Virus record (IMG/VR): IMGVR_UViG_3300011128_000298
Coordinates: 1-31,067 of that record
Reading direction: 5' to 3' (one strand)
Origin: a virus
DNA length: 31,067 nucleotides
The first letter of the stretch is position 1; each line of letters opens with the position of its first letter. The notes under the pieces were generated by a model, which saw nothing but the letters and a program-made list of their open reading frames with translations, was not told the DNA's origin and did no database searches. Shown in pieces: positions 21,855 to 30,162 of this stretch. Made by a program: the position numbers and the translations under genes.

Positions 21855-24800
21855 TGGAAGATGAATTTAAATTAGAGCCTAATGATAGAATTGAAGCTCA
21901 AGCCCGACAAGCTAAAGATACTGAGCTTGACGGGTTGCCTGAATTCAACCCTGATTTATTTGATCCACCCAGTGCTGATTTAACCCCAGAGGATACAGAT
22001 GCTATTAAGAAAGCAGAAGAGCTTCAGGACGACAAGCAACTCTCTATATTCTTAGACATCCCTTTGCAGGCAGTCGGTGGGATGAGAGATGCTGCAAATG
22101 CTTTTAAAGATTTACCTATCGATATTGGGGTAGCTTCTGCTCAGCTTTTCTCAGGTGAAGAGGGCGACCAGAATATCGAGGCTAGTGGGGAGGCTTTGAA
22201 AGAGGCCACTGATCTACCTGATGTCCCTGAGAGCGATAGAACAGCTCTAAAACTCCAAAGAGGGTTAACCCAATTCGTTGCCCCATTTGCGGCGATTAGT
22301 AAGCTTAATCAAACGACAAAGCTCAATAAGACTGCTCAAGCAGCGACAGCTATGTTTAACGGCGCTATCACTGACCTTGCTTTCTTTGATAGCTCTGAAA
22401 AGCGCTTAGCCGATTTGGCAGAAGAGTTTGGCTTTGAGAACCCTTTGGCGGCAGATGATGATGACAGCGCTATTGAGGCTCGGCTTAAAACTACGATAGA
22501 GGGTGCTGGTTTAGGATACGCAACAGATGGTATCGTAAAGTCAGTCAGGTTCTTGAGAGAAGTCAAGCGTGGTAAGACTTTTGCTTCTGACGCTGCTGAG
22601 AGAGCTACGGTTCGTAGGCAAGATATTGTGAAAGCTAAAACTGCTGTTGAGGGGCTTGCTGACGGCAGAACGACTAAGGTTGATGTAGGTGACTTTAGGC
22701 CAGATAAAGAAGTTATTGATATTACTACACAAAGGCGATTAGCAGAAGCTGTCGGTACTACAGTAGAAGAAATACAGAATGGTGAGGCTTTTAAGGGGCT
22801 TGCCCTTGGGAAATTAAGAAACAAGCTTAACTCGTATACTCTTGCGGAAGAGTCGGCTTTTGAGGCCTTCCAAGATGAGGCCGCTGAACATGCTTTCAGA
22901 GCCTCACAGGGTGACAAAGGGGCTAGAGAAGATTTCGTGTCAGGCTTGTTTGATGTGCTTGAAGTGCACGGCGCAGTTCAGGACGCTACTCAGGATATCG
23001 CAAGAGCCCAAGGCTTCAGAGGTAATGTAGGGGCTATTCAGGACATTAATACTATTCGTGATTTATTCGCAAGATCAAAGCCGGATGAGATTGATGATCT
23101 TATGCAGGCGGTAGGGCAGGCCAAGACAACTGACGAGCTTCGTTCTTTTTTAAAGCAAATAAGAGCTGGCAAGCAGGTCACAGCAGAATCTACTTTGCGA
23201 GAGGTAACTGAGCGCTGGTTTATGAACTCAATCCTTTCAAGCCCTGTCACCTTGTATTCAGACACGATTTCTAACGTGACTTTCACTGCTTACAATAAAC
23301 TGGTTGAAAAACCTGTTGCTGCTGCTATCGGTGGGCTCCGGTCTTTAAGAGGTGGCAACGTCACAGACAAGGTTCGCCTTAGAGAAAGTGCTGTGTTCTT
23401 TCAAAACATGATGGATGACGCGATTGACGGCGTTCGCCTGATAGGCAGAGGTTACAATAAGGGTGGTATTAAAGGAGTTAAGCAGGAGCTTGGTGAGGCT
23501 TTAGAGGCTACACGCGTAGAAAATTTCTCACGGTTTGGCAAGCGCTCACGTAAAGCATTCTTGACTGACGAACGTCTTGAAACGATCCCAGCTCATCTTC
23601 AGGGGCCAGCTCAGTTTATTTCTAACATAGCCAACTTCCCAACCAATTTTATGCAGTCAAAAGATGATGTGGTTAAAGGGATGCTTTACCGCTCTGCTGT
23701 TAGAGAGAGAAGCTACCGTCATGCTTTAAACGAAGGCTTAGAGCCGGGGACTGACGCTTTCGCCTCAAGAATAAAAGAACTGCAAATATCTCCTGTAGAT
23801 AATGTGGTTGAGAATATGGACAGCTTCAGCAAGGCAGGGGCCGCTCAGTTTGATGCCGCTGTGAGAGAGTTTGGCGGAGACGAGGCCGCCAAGAGATTGC
23901 AGGTGCAAACAGGTTCTATAGACGAAGCGAGAAAGCTGACCTTCACAGACCAGCCGCACAAGATATCTGAAGGCGTTAATATGATCGCTGACAATCTTCC
24001 GGGCGGGCGTTTTATCGTTCCCTTCGTCACAACAATTGACAACCTTACACGCAGAGGTTTTGAGCGTTCACCGTTAGCTGGGTTGTCCCCGCAAGTAAGA
24101 GAGCTGATAGCAAGCGGCACTGCTGAAGGTGACGAGGCTTTGGCCAGAATACTGACAGGAACAACATTCTCTATGGCGGCTTATGGCCTTGCCACACAAG
24201 GCTATATCACAGGTGACGGGCCGAAGGACAAAAACTCAAGAGACGCTGCTCTACAAGCAGGCTTTAGACCTAGGTCGTTTTTGATTAACGGGAGCTATAT
24301 GGACTTCTCTCGTCAGATTGGCCCCCTAGCTCTTATGTTCCAGATACCTGCAAATATCGCAGAGATAGCGAAGCACAGAGACGGAGACCTTGACGGCGAT
24401 TTAGAGAAAGACATATCACAGTACATCCTTCTTGGTGGCTCTGCTTTCTTGAACACAACACTCTCCCAGAGTTGGGCTAGAGGTATATCTGATCTCTTCG
24501 AGGCGGTTAATGCTCAGGACGAAAAGGGTGCAAAGCGTATGGTGGAAAACCTAGCAGCTTCTTTAGCTGTTCCAAACGCAGCAACCTTCGTAGCAAATCA
24601 GTTGAACCCTATCCTGCAAGAAGCGGATAGCTTATGGGAGCGTATACAGATTAAGTCTGGGATGGATGTTCGACCCAAGCGTGATGTGTTTGGCGAGCCG
24701 ATTACCAGAGACCAATACGCCTCGGTCTTCCTGCCAGCAAACAAGAGTGATCTTACTGAAGTTCCAGAATGGAAGGTCAGACTTTATAACGCAGGAGCTT

Positions 24801-25207
24801 TCCCGTCTAAGCCTAGCCGTAGAATTTCTGTCGGGCCAGTTTCAGGCATACAGCTTAATGCGAACCAATATGAAAGACTGTTAGAGATCGTAGGCACAGA
24901 GCCTTTGGCTGGCGGCCAAACGTTCAAAGAATTCGCTGAGTCTTTTGCTATGTCTCCGGCATTCACAGAAATACCAGCAGTCCAAACTATTGACGGTAGA
25001 GGCAAGTCTCAAGCGGAGCTTGTGAAGTCAGCTTACTCAGACGTTTTAAAGCAGGCGACACAAATCCTTATATCTGAAAACCCCGATCTACAGGAAAGAG
25101 CAATTAGCAAAGGACTGCTTGAGAGAACCACAACAGGGATGTCACCCTTGTCTCACGCGATAGGCAAGAGATTGAATGAAGTGCGCTCTGAGCAGGGCAT
25201 CCAATAG
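21854..25207 (+). CDS. Large internal virion protein (T7 gp16-like)
   Basis: At 1117 residues this is the largest gene, placed as gp16 in T7 (1318). It contains TDLAFFDSSEKRLADLAEEF and GAGLGYATDGIVKSVRFLRE, a central SILSSPVTLYSDTISNVTF segment like other giant phage internal proteins, and hydrophobic patches near residues 760-830. Unlike T7 gp16, no N-terminal lytic transglycosylase motif is visible. It should be ejected into the cell and help pull in the DNA. The C-terminus is helical. Confidence 0.8.
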   Translation: MEDEFKLEPNDRIEAQARQAKDTELDGLPEFNPDLFDPPSADLTPEDTDAIKKAEELQDDKQLSIFLDIPLQAVGGMRDAANAFKDLPIDIGVASAQLFSGEEGDQNIEASGEALKEATDLPDVPESDRTALKLQRGLTQFVAPFAAISKLNQTTKLNKTAQAATAMFNGAITDLAFFDSSEKRLADLAEEFGFENPLAADDDDSAIEARLKTTIEGAGLGYATDGIVKSVRFLREVKRGKTFASDAAERATVRRQDIVKAKTAVEGLADGRTTKVDVGDFRPDKEVIDITTQRRLAEAVGTTVEEIQNGEAFKGLALGKLRNKLNSYTLAEESAFEAFQDEAAEHAFRASQGDKGAREDFVSGLFDVLEVHGAVQDATQDIARAQGFRGNVGAIQDINTIRDLFARSKPDEIDDLMQAVGQAKTTDELRSFLKQIRAGKQVTAESTLREVTERWFMNSILSSPVTLYSDTISNVTFTAYNKLVEKPVAAAIGGLRSLRGGNVTDKVRLRESAVFFQNMMDDAIDGVRLIGRGYNKGGIKGVKQELGEALEATRVENFSRFGKRSRKAFLTDERLETIPAHLQGPAQFISNIANFPTNFMQSKDDVVKGMLYRSAVRERSYRHALNEGLEPGTDAFASRIKELQISPVDNVVENMDSFSKAGAAQFDAAVREFGGDEAAKRLQVQTGSIDEARKLTFTDQPHKISEGVNMIADNLPGGRFIVPFVTTIDNLTRRGFERSPLAGLSPQVRELIASGTAEGDEALARILTGTTFSMAAYGLATQGYITGDGPKDKNSRDAALQAGFRPRSFLINGSYMDFSRQIGPLALMFQIPANIAEIAKHRDGDLDGDLEKDISQYILLGGSAFLNTTLSQSWARGISDLFEAVNAQDEKGAKRMVENLAASLAVPNAATFVANQLNPILQEADSLWERIQIKSGMDVRPKRDVFGEPITRDQYASVFLPANKSDLTEVPEWKVRLYNAGAFPSKPSRRISVGPVSGIQLNANQYERLLEIVGTEPLAGGQTFKEFAESFAMSPAFTEIPAVQTIDGRGKSQAELVKSAYSDVLKQATQILISENPDLQERAISKGLLERTTTGMSPLSHAIGKRLNEVRSEQGIQ

Positions 25208-25237
25208 GTAAGTTATAAAGCAATAGAGGTAATATAG

Positions 25238-26467
25238 ATGGCTACAGTACCAATTAGTGACACACAGACCCGGAATGACTACACAGCTACGGCTAGTCAA
25301 ACAACCTTCCCTTACACGTTTTGGGTGAAGGACGAAGATCATTTGGATGTGTATGTTAATTCTGTTCTGAAAACAATAACCTCTGATTACACAGTGTCTG
25401 CTGTGCAGAGTGTGACTGGTGCAAACGTCGTTTTCAATAGTGGTCTGTCAGCTTCTGACGCTGTAGCTATCGTTTTGAATCCTGATGTTGAGCGCCAAAC
25501 AGAGTTTCAGACCTCTGGGAGCTTAACCGCTTCTGCAATCAATTTAGAGCTGACATATCTGGTAAGCCTTATGCAGTGGATTAAGACACAGTTTAGCAGG
25601 AAGTTCGGTTTATCTGATTCTGCTACTGGTGTTAGTGACCTTACTCTTACTCCTGCTGCCAGCACTGTTTTAGGCTGGAACTCTGCGGGGACTGGTGTGC
25701 AGAACTATAGCTTCGCAAGCGTGTCTTCTTCTATCGATACGAGTTTTACCAGCTTGAGTGACAACGACTTTCTCCAGTATAATTCGAGCACGCAGCTATG
25801 GGAGAACACAGCCGCACCTGCTGCTTCTGTTGCAGACAACAGTATCACTTTAGCAAAGATGGCTCACGGCACTGATGGGAACTTGATTACTTATGACGCT
25901 GCTGGAGCGCCAGCTTATGTTTCTACTGGTACTTCAGGGCAGATACTAACCTCTAATGGTGCAGGAGCAGCCCCTACTTTCCAAACCCCGGCATCTGTCA
26001 CGCCTCAAGGTGTTGTCCTGCAATACGAAACAACTGTAAGCACAACAACTGTAAGTACAACTAGCGGCACATTTGCTGACACAACAATCTCTGCAACGCT
26101 AGGAAACGATCTCGCCAGCTCTTCTAATAAGGTAAAGATAACTGTAAGCGGTGTTGGCGGCTTTACAGACCACAGCGCAGTAATGGGGATTACTCTATTC
26201 AGAGATTCAACAGAGCTGACCCCTGCGACCACAGAGGGTATGACGGCAGTCTCTACAGGCGCTGCTGCTGGCTCCTCTTCGGTTATTGACGGGATGGCTA
26301 TGCCTTGGTCTTTCACTTATATAGACACCCCCGGCAGCACAACCCCTGCCGAGTATAGTATTTATATCAATCGTCAGCTTGGCTCTGCTACAGCTTGGCT
26401 TGGTCGCTCAGGTGACAACGCTAGACAGCTCCCGACAATTATAACTGTAGAAGAGTTGAGCGCATAG
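25238..26467 (+). CDS. Tail fibre with T7 gp17-like N-terminus
   Basis: The 409-residue protein starts with the virion-attachment domain: TQTRNDYTATASQTTFPYTF, LDVYVNSVLKT and NLELTYLVSLMQWIKTQFSR (residues about 10-125). A shaft-like middle includes LTSNGAGAAPTFQTP, then a TTVSTTTVSTT repeat. The last 140 residues are beta-rich, with FRDSTELTP and YSIYINRQ. It binds the host surface receptor. No chaperone or peptidase tail domain is seen. GAGG precedes ATG 25238. Confidence 0.85.
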   Translation: MATVPISDTQTRNDYTATASQTTFPYTFWVKDEDHLDVYVNSVLKTITSDYTVSAVQSVTGANVVFNSGLSASDAVAIVLNPDVERQTEFQTSGSLTASAINLELTYLVSLMQWIKTQFSRKFGLSDSATGVSDLTLTPAASTVLGWNSAGTGVQNYSFASVSSSIDTSFTSLSDNDFLQYNSSTQLWENTAAPAASVADNSITLAKMAHGTDGNLITYDAAGAPAYVSTGTSGQILTSNGAGAAPTFQTPASVTPQGVVLQYETTVSTTTVSTTSGTFADTTISATLGNDLASSSNKVKITVSGVGGFTDHSAVMGITLFRDSTELTPATTEGMTAVSTGAAAGSSSVIDGMAMPWSFTYIDTPGSTTPAEYSIYINRQLGSATAWLGRSGDNARQLPTIITVEELSA

Positions 26468-26477
26468 GCGGGGGATT

Positions 26478-26771
26478 ATGACAGTGGATTGGTTAACATT
26501 TTGGTCTGTGTTGACGGTATTTATCTCGGCTGTTGGTGTTGTTTCGGCAATCGCAAGGATAATTATTATTAGGCGCGCGGAGGGGGAGTTGGCCAAAAGG
26601 CTGAAGGCGGTTTTCGCTACTGATATAACTATATACGGCGTGACGATAGCATTCGGTTTAGCAACATTTATGGCTATAGAGGTTGATTATCTTCTCTACC
26701 CGTCCCGGGCGCTGTTTCTTGTTTGTAATATTTATTATACGTGGCGGTTAGTAGCGCCGCTAAGGATGTAG
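26478..26771 (+). CDS. Three-span membrane protein A (tandem paralogue)
   Basis: This 97-residue protein has three hydrophobic segments (about 8-30, 48-66, 70-90). Between the first and second is a basic RRAEGELAKRLKAVFATD motif. The next gene has the same layout with RRSNAEISKRMRRVFFTD, so the two are duplicated genes. The position after the fibre suggests a holin or other lysis role, but this is not a recognised holin family. GGGGGA precedes ATG 26478. Confidence 0.65.
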   Translation: MTVDWLTFWSVLTVFISAVGVVSAIARIIIIRRAEGELAKRLKAVFATDITIYGVTIAFGLATFMAIEVDYLLYPSRALFLVCNIYYTWRLVAPLRM

Positions 26772-26773
26772 GA

Positions 26774-27073
26774 ATGTTAGAGGTTCTCGCTGGGTTATTA
26801 ACTATAGGTATAAGCGCGTGCGGCGCGGGTTTCGCATTTAGGCACTGGCTTTTCTATCGCCGCAGTAACGCTGAAATATCCAAAAGAATGCGCCGAGTGT
26901 TTTTCACAGATGGTCTAATATACACCATCACATTATTTTTTGGAGTTTGGGCTTATTACCGCTGGTCATTCGACATAGCGATAATCGCACACTGGGTAAG
27001 AATACCTATTCTGATTGCGAATATATGGGCTTCTTACAGGCTTTATAGTTACTACAAAATGTTTAAGGGGTAG
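26774..27073 (+). CDS. Three-span membrane protein B (tandem paralogue)
   Basis: The start is taken at ATG 26774 (MLEVLAGLLTIGISACGAGF), three bases after the previous stop and with AAGGA upstream. The 99-residue protein aligns with its neighbour: FYRRSNAEISKRMRRVFFTD matches IIRRAEGELAKRLKAVFATD, and both end in IWASYRLY or IYYTWRLV after the last span. The paralogues may form a hetero-oligomer, for instance holin and antiholin (inference). Confidence 0.65.
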   Translation: MLEVLAGLLTIGISACGAGFAFRHWLFYRRSNAEISKRMRRVFFTDGLIYTITLFFGVWAYYRWSFDIAIIAHWVRIPILIANIWASYRLYSYYKMFKG

Positions 27074-27076
27074 GGG

Positions 27077-27283
27077 ATGTCACCTGAGATTATTCAGCTA
27101 ATAGCAGACGCAGGTATAGCAGGGCTTAGCCTTGGGGCTATGGGGTATTTATTTTTGCAAATGATGAAAGCACACAGGAGTGAACGAGATGAATTTAGGG
27201 AAGATATTAAAGGGGATAGAGCTAGGTCAGACGAAGTTTTGTCTAATCTTACTGACGTTATCCGCGACATTAATCGGGACTAG
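27077..27283 (+). CDS. Small anchored coiled-coil protein (i-spanin-like)
   Basis: The 68-residue protein has an N-terminal hydrophobic segment (IADAGIAGLSLGAMGYLFLQ), followed by a charged helix HRSERDEFREDIKGDRARSD. ATG 27077 follows AAGGGGTAGGGG. A second gene starts inside it in another frame and encodes a secreted product. This Rz/Rz1-like nested arrangement suggests an inner-membrane spanin subunit, though it is shorter than usual. Confidence 0.55.
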   Translation: MSPEIIQLIADAGIAGLSLGAMGYLFLQMMKAHRSERDEFREDIKGDRARSDEVLSNLTDVIRDINRD

Positions 27284-27443
27284 TTGCTCTGGTGGCCCTA
27301 GCTATAAATCAAGCTCCGCAAAGCAGGTGATGTACTGCAAGCCTAGAGTTGCTGTCACAGATGATCTTAGATATTCCAACCCCCACAGAGTAGCCTTTAC
27401 AGGCGAGTGCGGTGTAAATTACGAGATCCCTATCTGGAAGTAG
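27189..27443 (+). CDS. Nested exported protein (o-spanin-like)
   Basis: The start is taken at ATG 27189, which has GGAG eight bases upstream, inside the previous gene in the +1 frame. The 84-residue product has a basic N-region, a hydrophobic stretch FCLILLTLSATLIGTSC, and further cysteines (MYCKPR, GECGVNY). The lipobox GTSC is imperfect, so it may be lipidated or cleaved by signal peptidase I. Nested position and export signal point to an outer spanin partner. Confidence 0.55.
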   Translation: MNLGKILKGIELGQTKFCLILLTLSATLIGTSCSGGPSYKSSSAKQVMYCKPRVAVTDDLRYSNPHRVAFTGECGVNYEIPIWK

Positions 27444-27484
27444 GGGCGTTAGAACTCTGCCCAACCACACATATTATCTCCGTT

Positions 27485-27901
27485 ATGGTTAGCTCCCACT
27501 CTCACCAGCAGATCGGTCAAATGGCTGAGTTGCTTGTGATGTACAGACTTTCGCGCTGGGGGCATAAATTGGCACAAGCAGGGCCGGGTATTCCGTATGA
27601 CTTACTTGTCGACACCGGGGAGAGGTTATTGCGAGTTCAGGTTAAGGGAACACTTTCACCTGTACGCCGAACAACAAGCCAGCTTTTGTATGAGCCCTTT
27701 CTCGTGGCGAAGGGGGCTTCTTCTAAAACTAACTATAGGGTTGATGATTATGACGTTCTTGCTCTCGTTTCTCTTACCGTTGAAAGAATTCTTTTTAAGC
27801 CTTGGCAAACCAAAGTCAGACATAGAATTAAACAATCAGAATTTACCGAAGAAGCTGAACGGCTCAGTTGGGAACAAACTATCAGGGAAGTGGGAGAGTG
27901 A
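27485..27901 (+). CDS. PD-(D/E)XK endonuclease-like protein in lysis region
   Basis: The start is taken at ATG 27485 (MVSSHSHQQIGQMAELLVMY). The 138-residue product shows the family order Glu15 (AELLV), Asp39 (PYDLLVDTG) and RVQVKGT (Gln52, Lys54), as in small phage and intron-type PD-(D/E)XK proteins. A helical C-terminal half with YDVLALVSLTVERILF follows. It may cut competing or host DNA. The last 150 bp overlap the endolysin frame. No ribosome-binding site is obvious, so its expression is uncertain. Confidence 0.65.
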   Translation: MVSSHSHQQIGQMAELLVMYRLSRWGHKLAQAGPGIPYDLLVDTGERLLRVQVKGTLSPVRRTTSQLLYEPFLVAKGASSKTNYRVDDYDVLALVSLTVERILFKPWQTKVRHRIKQSEFTEEAERLSWEQTIREVGE

Positions 27902-28406
27902 CTCCCTGTTTGTAGAGGCTGTCGCAGAGCTGCTTAAGCACGAGGGCGGCTATGTGGATCATCCAAACGACAGAGGAGGAGCCACTAACTGGGGTATAAG
28001 TTTCCGCTTTTACAAGAGCTTAAAGCCGGATGCCACTAAGAGAGATATCAGAGAACTAACGTTAGACGCTGCTAAGCAGATTTACTACGAACACTGGTGG
28101 GTACGCTACGGATACCGGGCTCTCCCCTTTAGTATTGGGAAGAGGGTGTTTTCTTTCGCTGTCAATATGCCATCGCAATCTGCACATAAATTATTACAAA
28201 GGGCAATTAGGGCAGCTACAGGGGAACAACTTTTAGAAGATGGTGTGCTTGGAGAAAAGACCATCGCTGCGGCTAAGGCGGCAGACACAGGCAAACTACT
28301 AGGGGCTCTGCGTTCTGAAGCTGCTGGTTACTACAGGTCACTGGCGGCCAAGAACCCAAGCCAGAAAGTATTTCTAAAAGGATGGCTTAATCGTGCCTAC
28401 GCCTAA
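27750..28406 (+). CDS. Endolysin, glycoside hydrolase 108-type
   Basis: The catalytic part (from about residue 54) reads FVEAVAELLKHEGGYVDHPN, then DRGGATNWGIS, with Glu65 as the expected acid in the HEGGY motif, and ends in a helical peptidoglycan-binding region (LLEDGVLGEKTIAAAKA). The start is taken at ATG 27750, nine bases after AGGG. This gives an N-terminus MTFLLSFLLPLKEFFLSLGK that could be a signal or signal-arrest anchor. That extension lies wholly within the nuclease gene in another frame. It degrades the cell wall during lysis. Confidence 0.85.
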   Translation: MTFLLSFLLPLKEFFLSLGKPKSDIELNNQNLPKKLNGSVGNKLSGKWESDSLFVEAVAELLKHEGGYVDHPNDRGGATNWGISFRFYKSLKPDATKRDIRELTLDAAKQIYYEHWWVRYGYRALPFSIGKRVFSFAVNMPSQSAHKLLQRAIRAATGEQLLEDGVLGEKTIAAAKAADTGKLLGALRSEAAGYYRSLAAKNPSQKVFLKGWLNRAYA

Positions 28407-28497
28407 GATACCTGAAGTATTTACTACCCCCAGAGAGCCAACCATCTGGGAGAAGTTTTCTGAGTGGTTGGAAACATTAGGAGAAGAAAATGCTTAA
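28393..28497 (+). CDS. Small hypothetical protein, 34 aa
   Basis: A GTG-initiated frame with AAAGGA upstream overlaps the endolysin stop and the next ATG. It encodes MPTPKIPEVFTTPREPTIWE followed by KFSEWLETLGEENA. A proline-rich N-terminus and one amphipathic helix are visible. It fills the only gap in the lysis operon, and the overlaps at both ends support translation. Function unknown. Confidence 0.4.
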   Translation: MPTPKIPEVFTTPREPTIWEKFSEWLETLGEENA

Positions 28498-28678
28498 AGG
28501 CTGGAAAACATTTATAGTTGCGTTATTGGTGTCCATATTTGGCGCATTAGAAAGCTTTAATTTCACAGAGTTTTTGAATGCAGATACTGCTGGATATGTA
28601 ACTACTGGTATCGGTATTGTAATCTTTATTCTGCGTGCATTAACCAGTACACCGCTCTTTCAAGACGAAGCTGAGTAA
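28490..28678 (+). CDS. Holin-like two-span membrane protein
   Basis: The 62-residue protein starts at ATG 28490 with AGGAG upstream. MLKGWKTFIVALLVSIFGAL provides the first span and AGYVTTGIGIVIFILRALTS the second, followed by TPLFQ. Small proteins starting W-K-T with two spans and ending RALT.TP are common next to endolysins. A holin or accessory lysis function is likely but not proven. Confidence 0.6.
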   Translation: MLKGWKTFIVALLVSIFGALESFNFTEFLNADTAGYVTTGIGIVIFILRALTSTPLFQDEAE

Positions 28679-28911
28679 TGCCAGTAGAACTACTAGGACT
28701 CGCTGCTGCTATCCTTGGCTTTGTCGGGGTAGTGGCGCGAGTATTTTTTTACTTCAAGGGGGTAGGGGATGAAAAGCAAAGAGTTGAATCAGAGCTTAAC
28801 AAAGATGCGATTGAAGAGGTTGCGCGTAAGAATAAGCGCCGCCCTTTTCTTCTTAAGCCTAGTGTTCTTAGGCGGCTGCGCTCAATCTACAATCCAAAAC
28901 CCAAAGATTGA
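28678..28911 (+). CDS. Inner-membrane spanin-like protein
   Basis: The 77-residue protein starts at TAATG junction 28678. It has one N-terminal span (LLGLAAAILGFVGVVARVFF), followed by a charged helix with DEKQRVESELNKDAIEEVAR and a basic tail. The lipoprotein gene at 28769 begins inside it in another frame. N-terminal anchor, periplasmic coil and nested lipoprotein gene match two-component spanins. It is short for an i-spanin. Confidence 0.6.
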   Translation: MPVELLGLAAAILGFVGVVARVFFYFKGVGDEKQRVESELNKDAIEEVARKNKRRPFLLKPSVLRRLRSIYNPKPKD

Positions 28912-29023
28912 TTGCTTGCTCTATGAGCCGCCATTCAGCAACCCGACCAACCAAGCAACATATTTCTGTAGGTGTGAGCCTGAGCTTGATGCCGACTTAG
29001 CTAAAGAGCTATGTGTTTCCTAA
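28769..29023 (+). CDS. Outer-membrane spanin-like lipoprotein
   Basis: The lipobox is textbook: ISAALFFLSLVFLGGC followed by AQS. Translation may start at 28769 (AAGGGGG upstream) or at ATG 28805 (MRLKRLRVRIS), which gives a more normal signal length. The mature part is short, with five further cysteines (CLLY, FCRC, LCVS counted loosely), resembling Rz1-type outer spanins. It would link with the 28678 product to fuse inner and outer membranes in the last lysis step. Its end overlaps the convergent integrase gene by 15 bp. Confidence 0.65.
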   Translation: MKSKELNQSLTKMRLKRLRVRISAALFFLSLVFLGGCAQSTIQNPKIDCLLYEPPFSNPTNQATYFCRCEPELDADLAKELCVS

Positions 29024-30148
29024 GCGTCTCATCAGCACGTCACTAACTTGGTTGCCCTTGTCTGCTTTCACATCATCTTTCAAGAATGCGTAAGACCTCT
29101 CCGTAGTTTGGCTGGAAGCGTGACCTAATAGCTTACCTATATCTCCTAAGCCTATTCCTGCTGAGCGGGCATATGTGGCGTAAGAACGTCTAAGGTCGTG
29201 TATTCTCAAATCAGAACCAACACCACAGTCCTCCTTAAAGGCTTTCCACATCTTGCTTGAAACTTCATAGGGTTGCACTAATGCAGACTGCTGGAAGAGA
29301 AACTCTCTGGAACTAGATATGTTACGCCTGACAATATCAATTGCTGGTAGCGGCAGATGTATATCTTTCGCCCCAGTCTTACTGTCTGGTAGTGAAAGTT
29401 TCCCTCTCTCCAAATCATACCATTCATTCTTACTGCCTGTTATTTCAGTTTTTCTTGCTCCGGTGAGGATGAGAAGGGCAAGTATATCCGCGAGTTGTCG
29501 TTCCCTATAACTGGCTCGTCTGCTCCAGCGTCGTATTCCATCTCCGACGGCTCTAAGTTCTCGCTCATCAGCATACCTTCTTCTTGCAAGTTCGGGGTTT
29601 CGTTCGACTCCTCTAGCAGGATTAAATCCGCCCCGAACGTAATCGCAGGAAGCGGCATACGTGTAGAGTCTTCCAAGCAGCGCCATAGCTCTGTTAGCTG
29701 CGTAAGGCGGAGCTGCTCTATGCAGCTTAACCAACTCTGAAGTTCGTATATCTGTAATACGCCTTCCTTCAAGTGTTCTAAGGTATCCACTGTAGAGGCC
29801 TTCGTAGGATTGAATGGTTTTGGGTTTTCGTTTGCGGGCGCAAAAGTCGATAAATTCTTCCCAAAGTTCTCCAAGAGTTGGCGCGTTATCTTCTTCTCTT
29901 CTTGCGGGGTCATTTCCTTTGGCTACCTCCAATAGTTTTTCTTTGGCTATATCTCTTGCTTGCGACAAACTTATTGTAGGGTAGTAACCTATCTTCAGCC
30001 TACGCTCTTTCCTTTCGCTTTTTGTCCTGTAGTACACCCGCCACGTTTGGGTATTAACACCTATGTATATTTCAAGCCCTTTGACGATAGAGTCCTTCAG
30101 GACTGTATGCGGTTTGGCAGCGTTAATTGTGTGCTTGGTAATCGGCAT
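29009..30148 (-). CDS. int: Tyrosine-recombinase integrase
   Basis: The 379-residue protein begins at ATG 30148 with AAGGAGG upstream. The N-terminus (GLEIYIGVNTQTWRVYYRTK, then KIGYYPTISLSQARDIAKEK) is the arm-type DNA-binding fold of P4/HP1-like integrases. A core-binding domain follows (TIQSYEGLYSGYL). The catalytic residues are Arg232 (LTGARKTEI), His317 and Arg320 (HDLRRSYAT), His343 (LGHAS) and Tyr353 (ERSYAF). All needed residues are present. It should integrate the phage into a tRNA-Arg gene via the site at 30331-30378. An operator at 30163-30178 sits just upstream. Confidence 0.95.
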   Translation of the reverse strand: MPITKHTINAAKPHTVLKDSIVKGLEIYIGVNTQTWRVYYRTKSERKERRLKIGYYPTISLSQARDIAKEKLLEVAKGNDPARREEDNAPTLGELWEEFIDFCARKRKPKTIQSYEGLYSGYLRTLEGRRITDIRTSELVKLHRAAPPYAANRAMALLGRLYTYAASCDYVRGGFNPARGVERNPELARRRYADERELRAVGDGIRRWSRRASYRERQLADILALLILTGARKTEITGSKNEWYDLERGKLSLPDSKTGAKDIHLPLPAIDIVRRNISSSREFLFQQSALVQPYEVSSKMWKAFKEDCGVGSDLRIHDLRRSYATYARSAGIGLGDIGKLLGHASSQTTERSYAFLKDDVKADKGNQVSDVLMRRLGNT

Positions 30149-30162
30149 CCTTTTCCTCCTTG

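Noticed and set aside
27597-27749. Upstream extension of the endolysin frame to 27597
   Set aside because: It overlaps the conserved nuclease motifs in another frame and has no credible start signal. ATG 27750 with AGGG is preferred.
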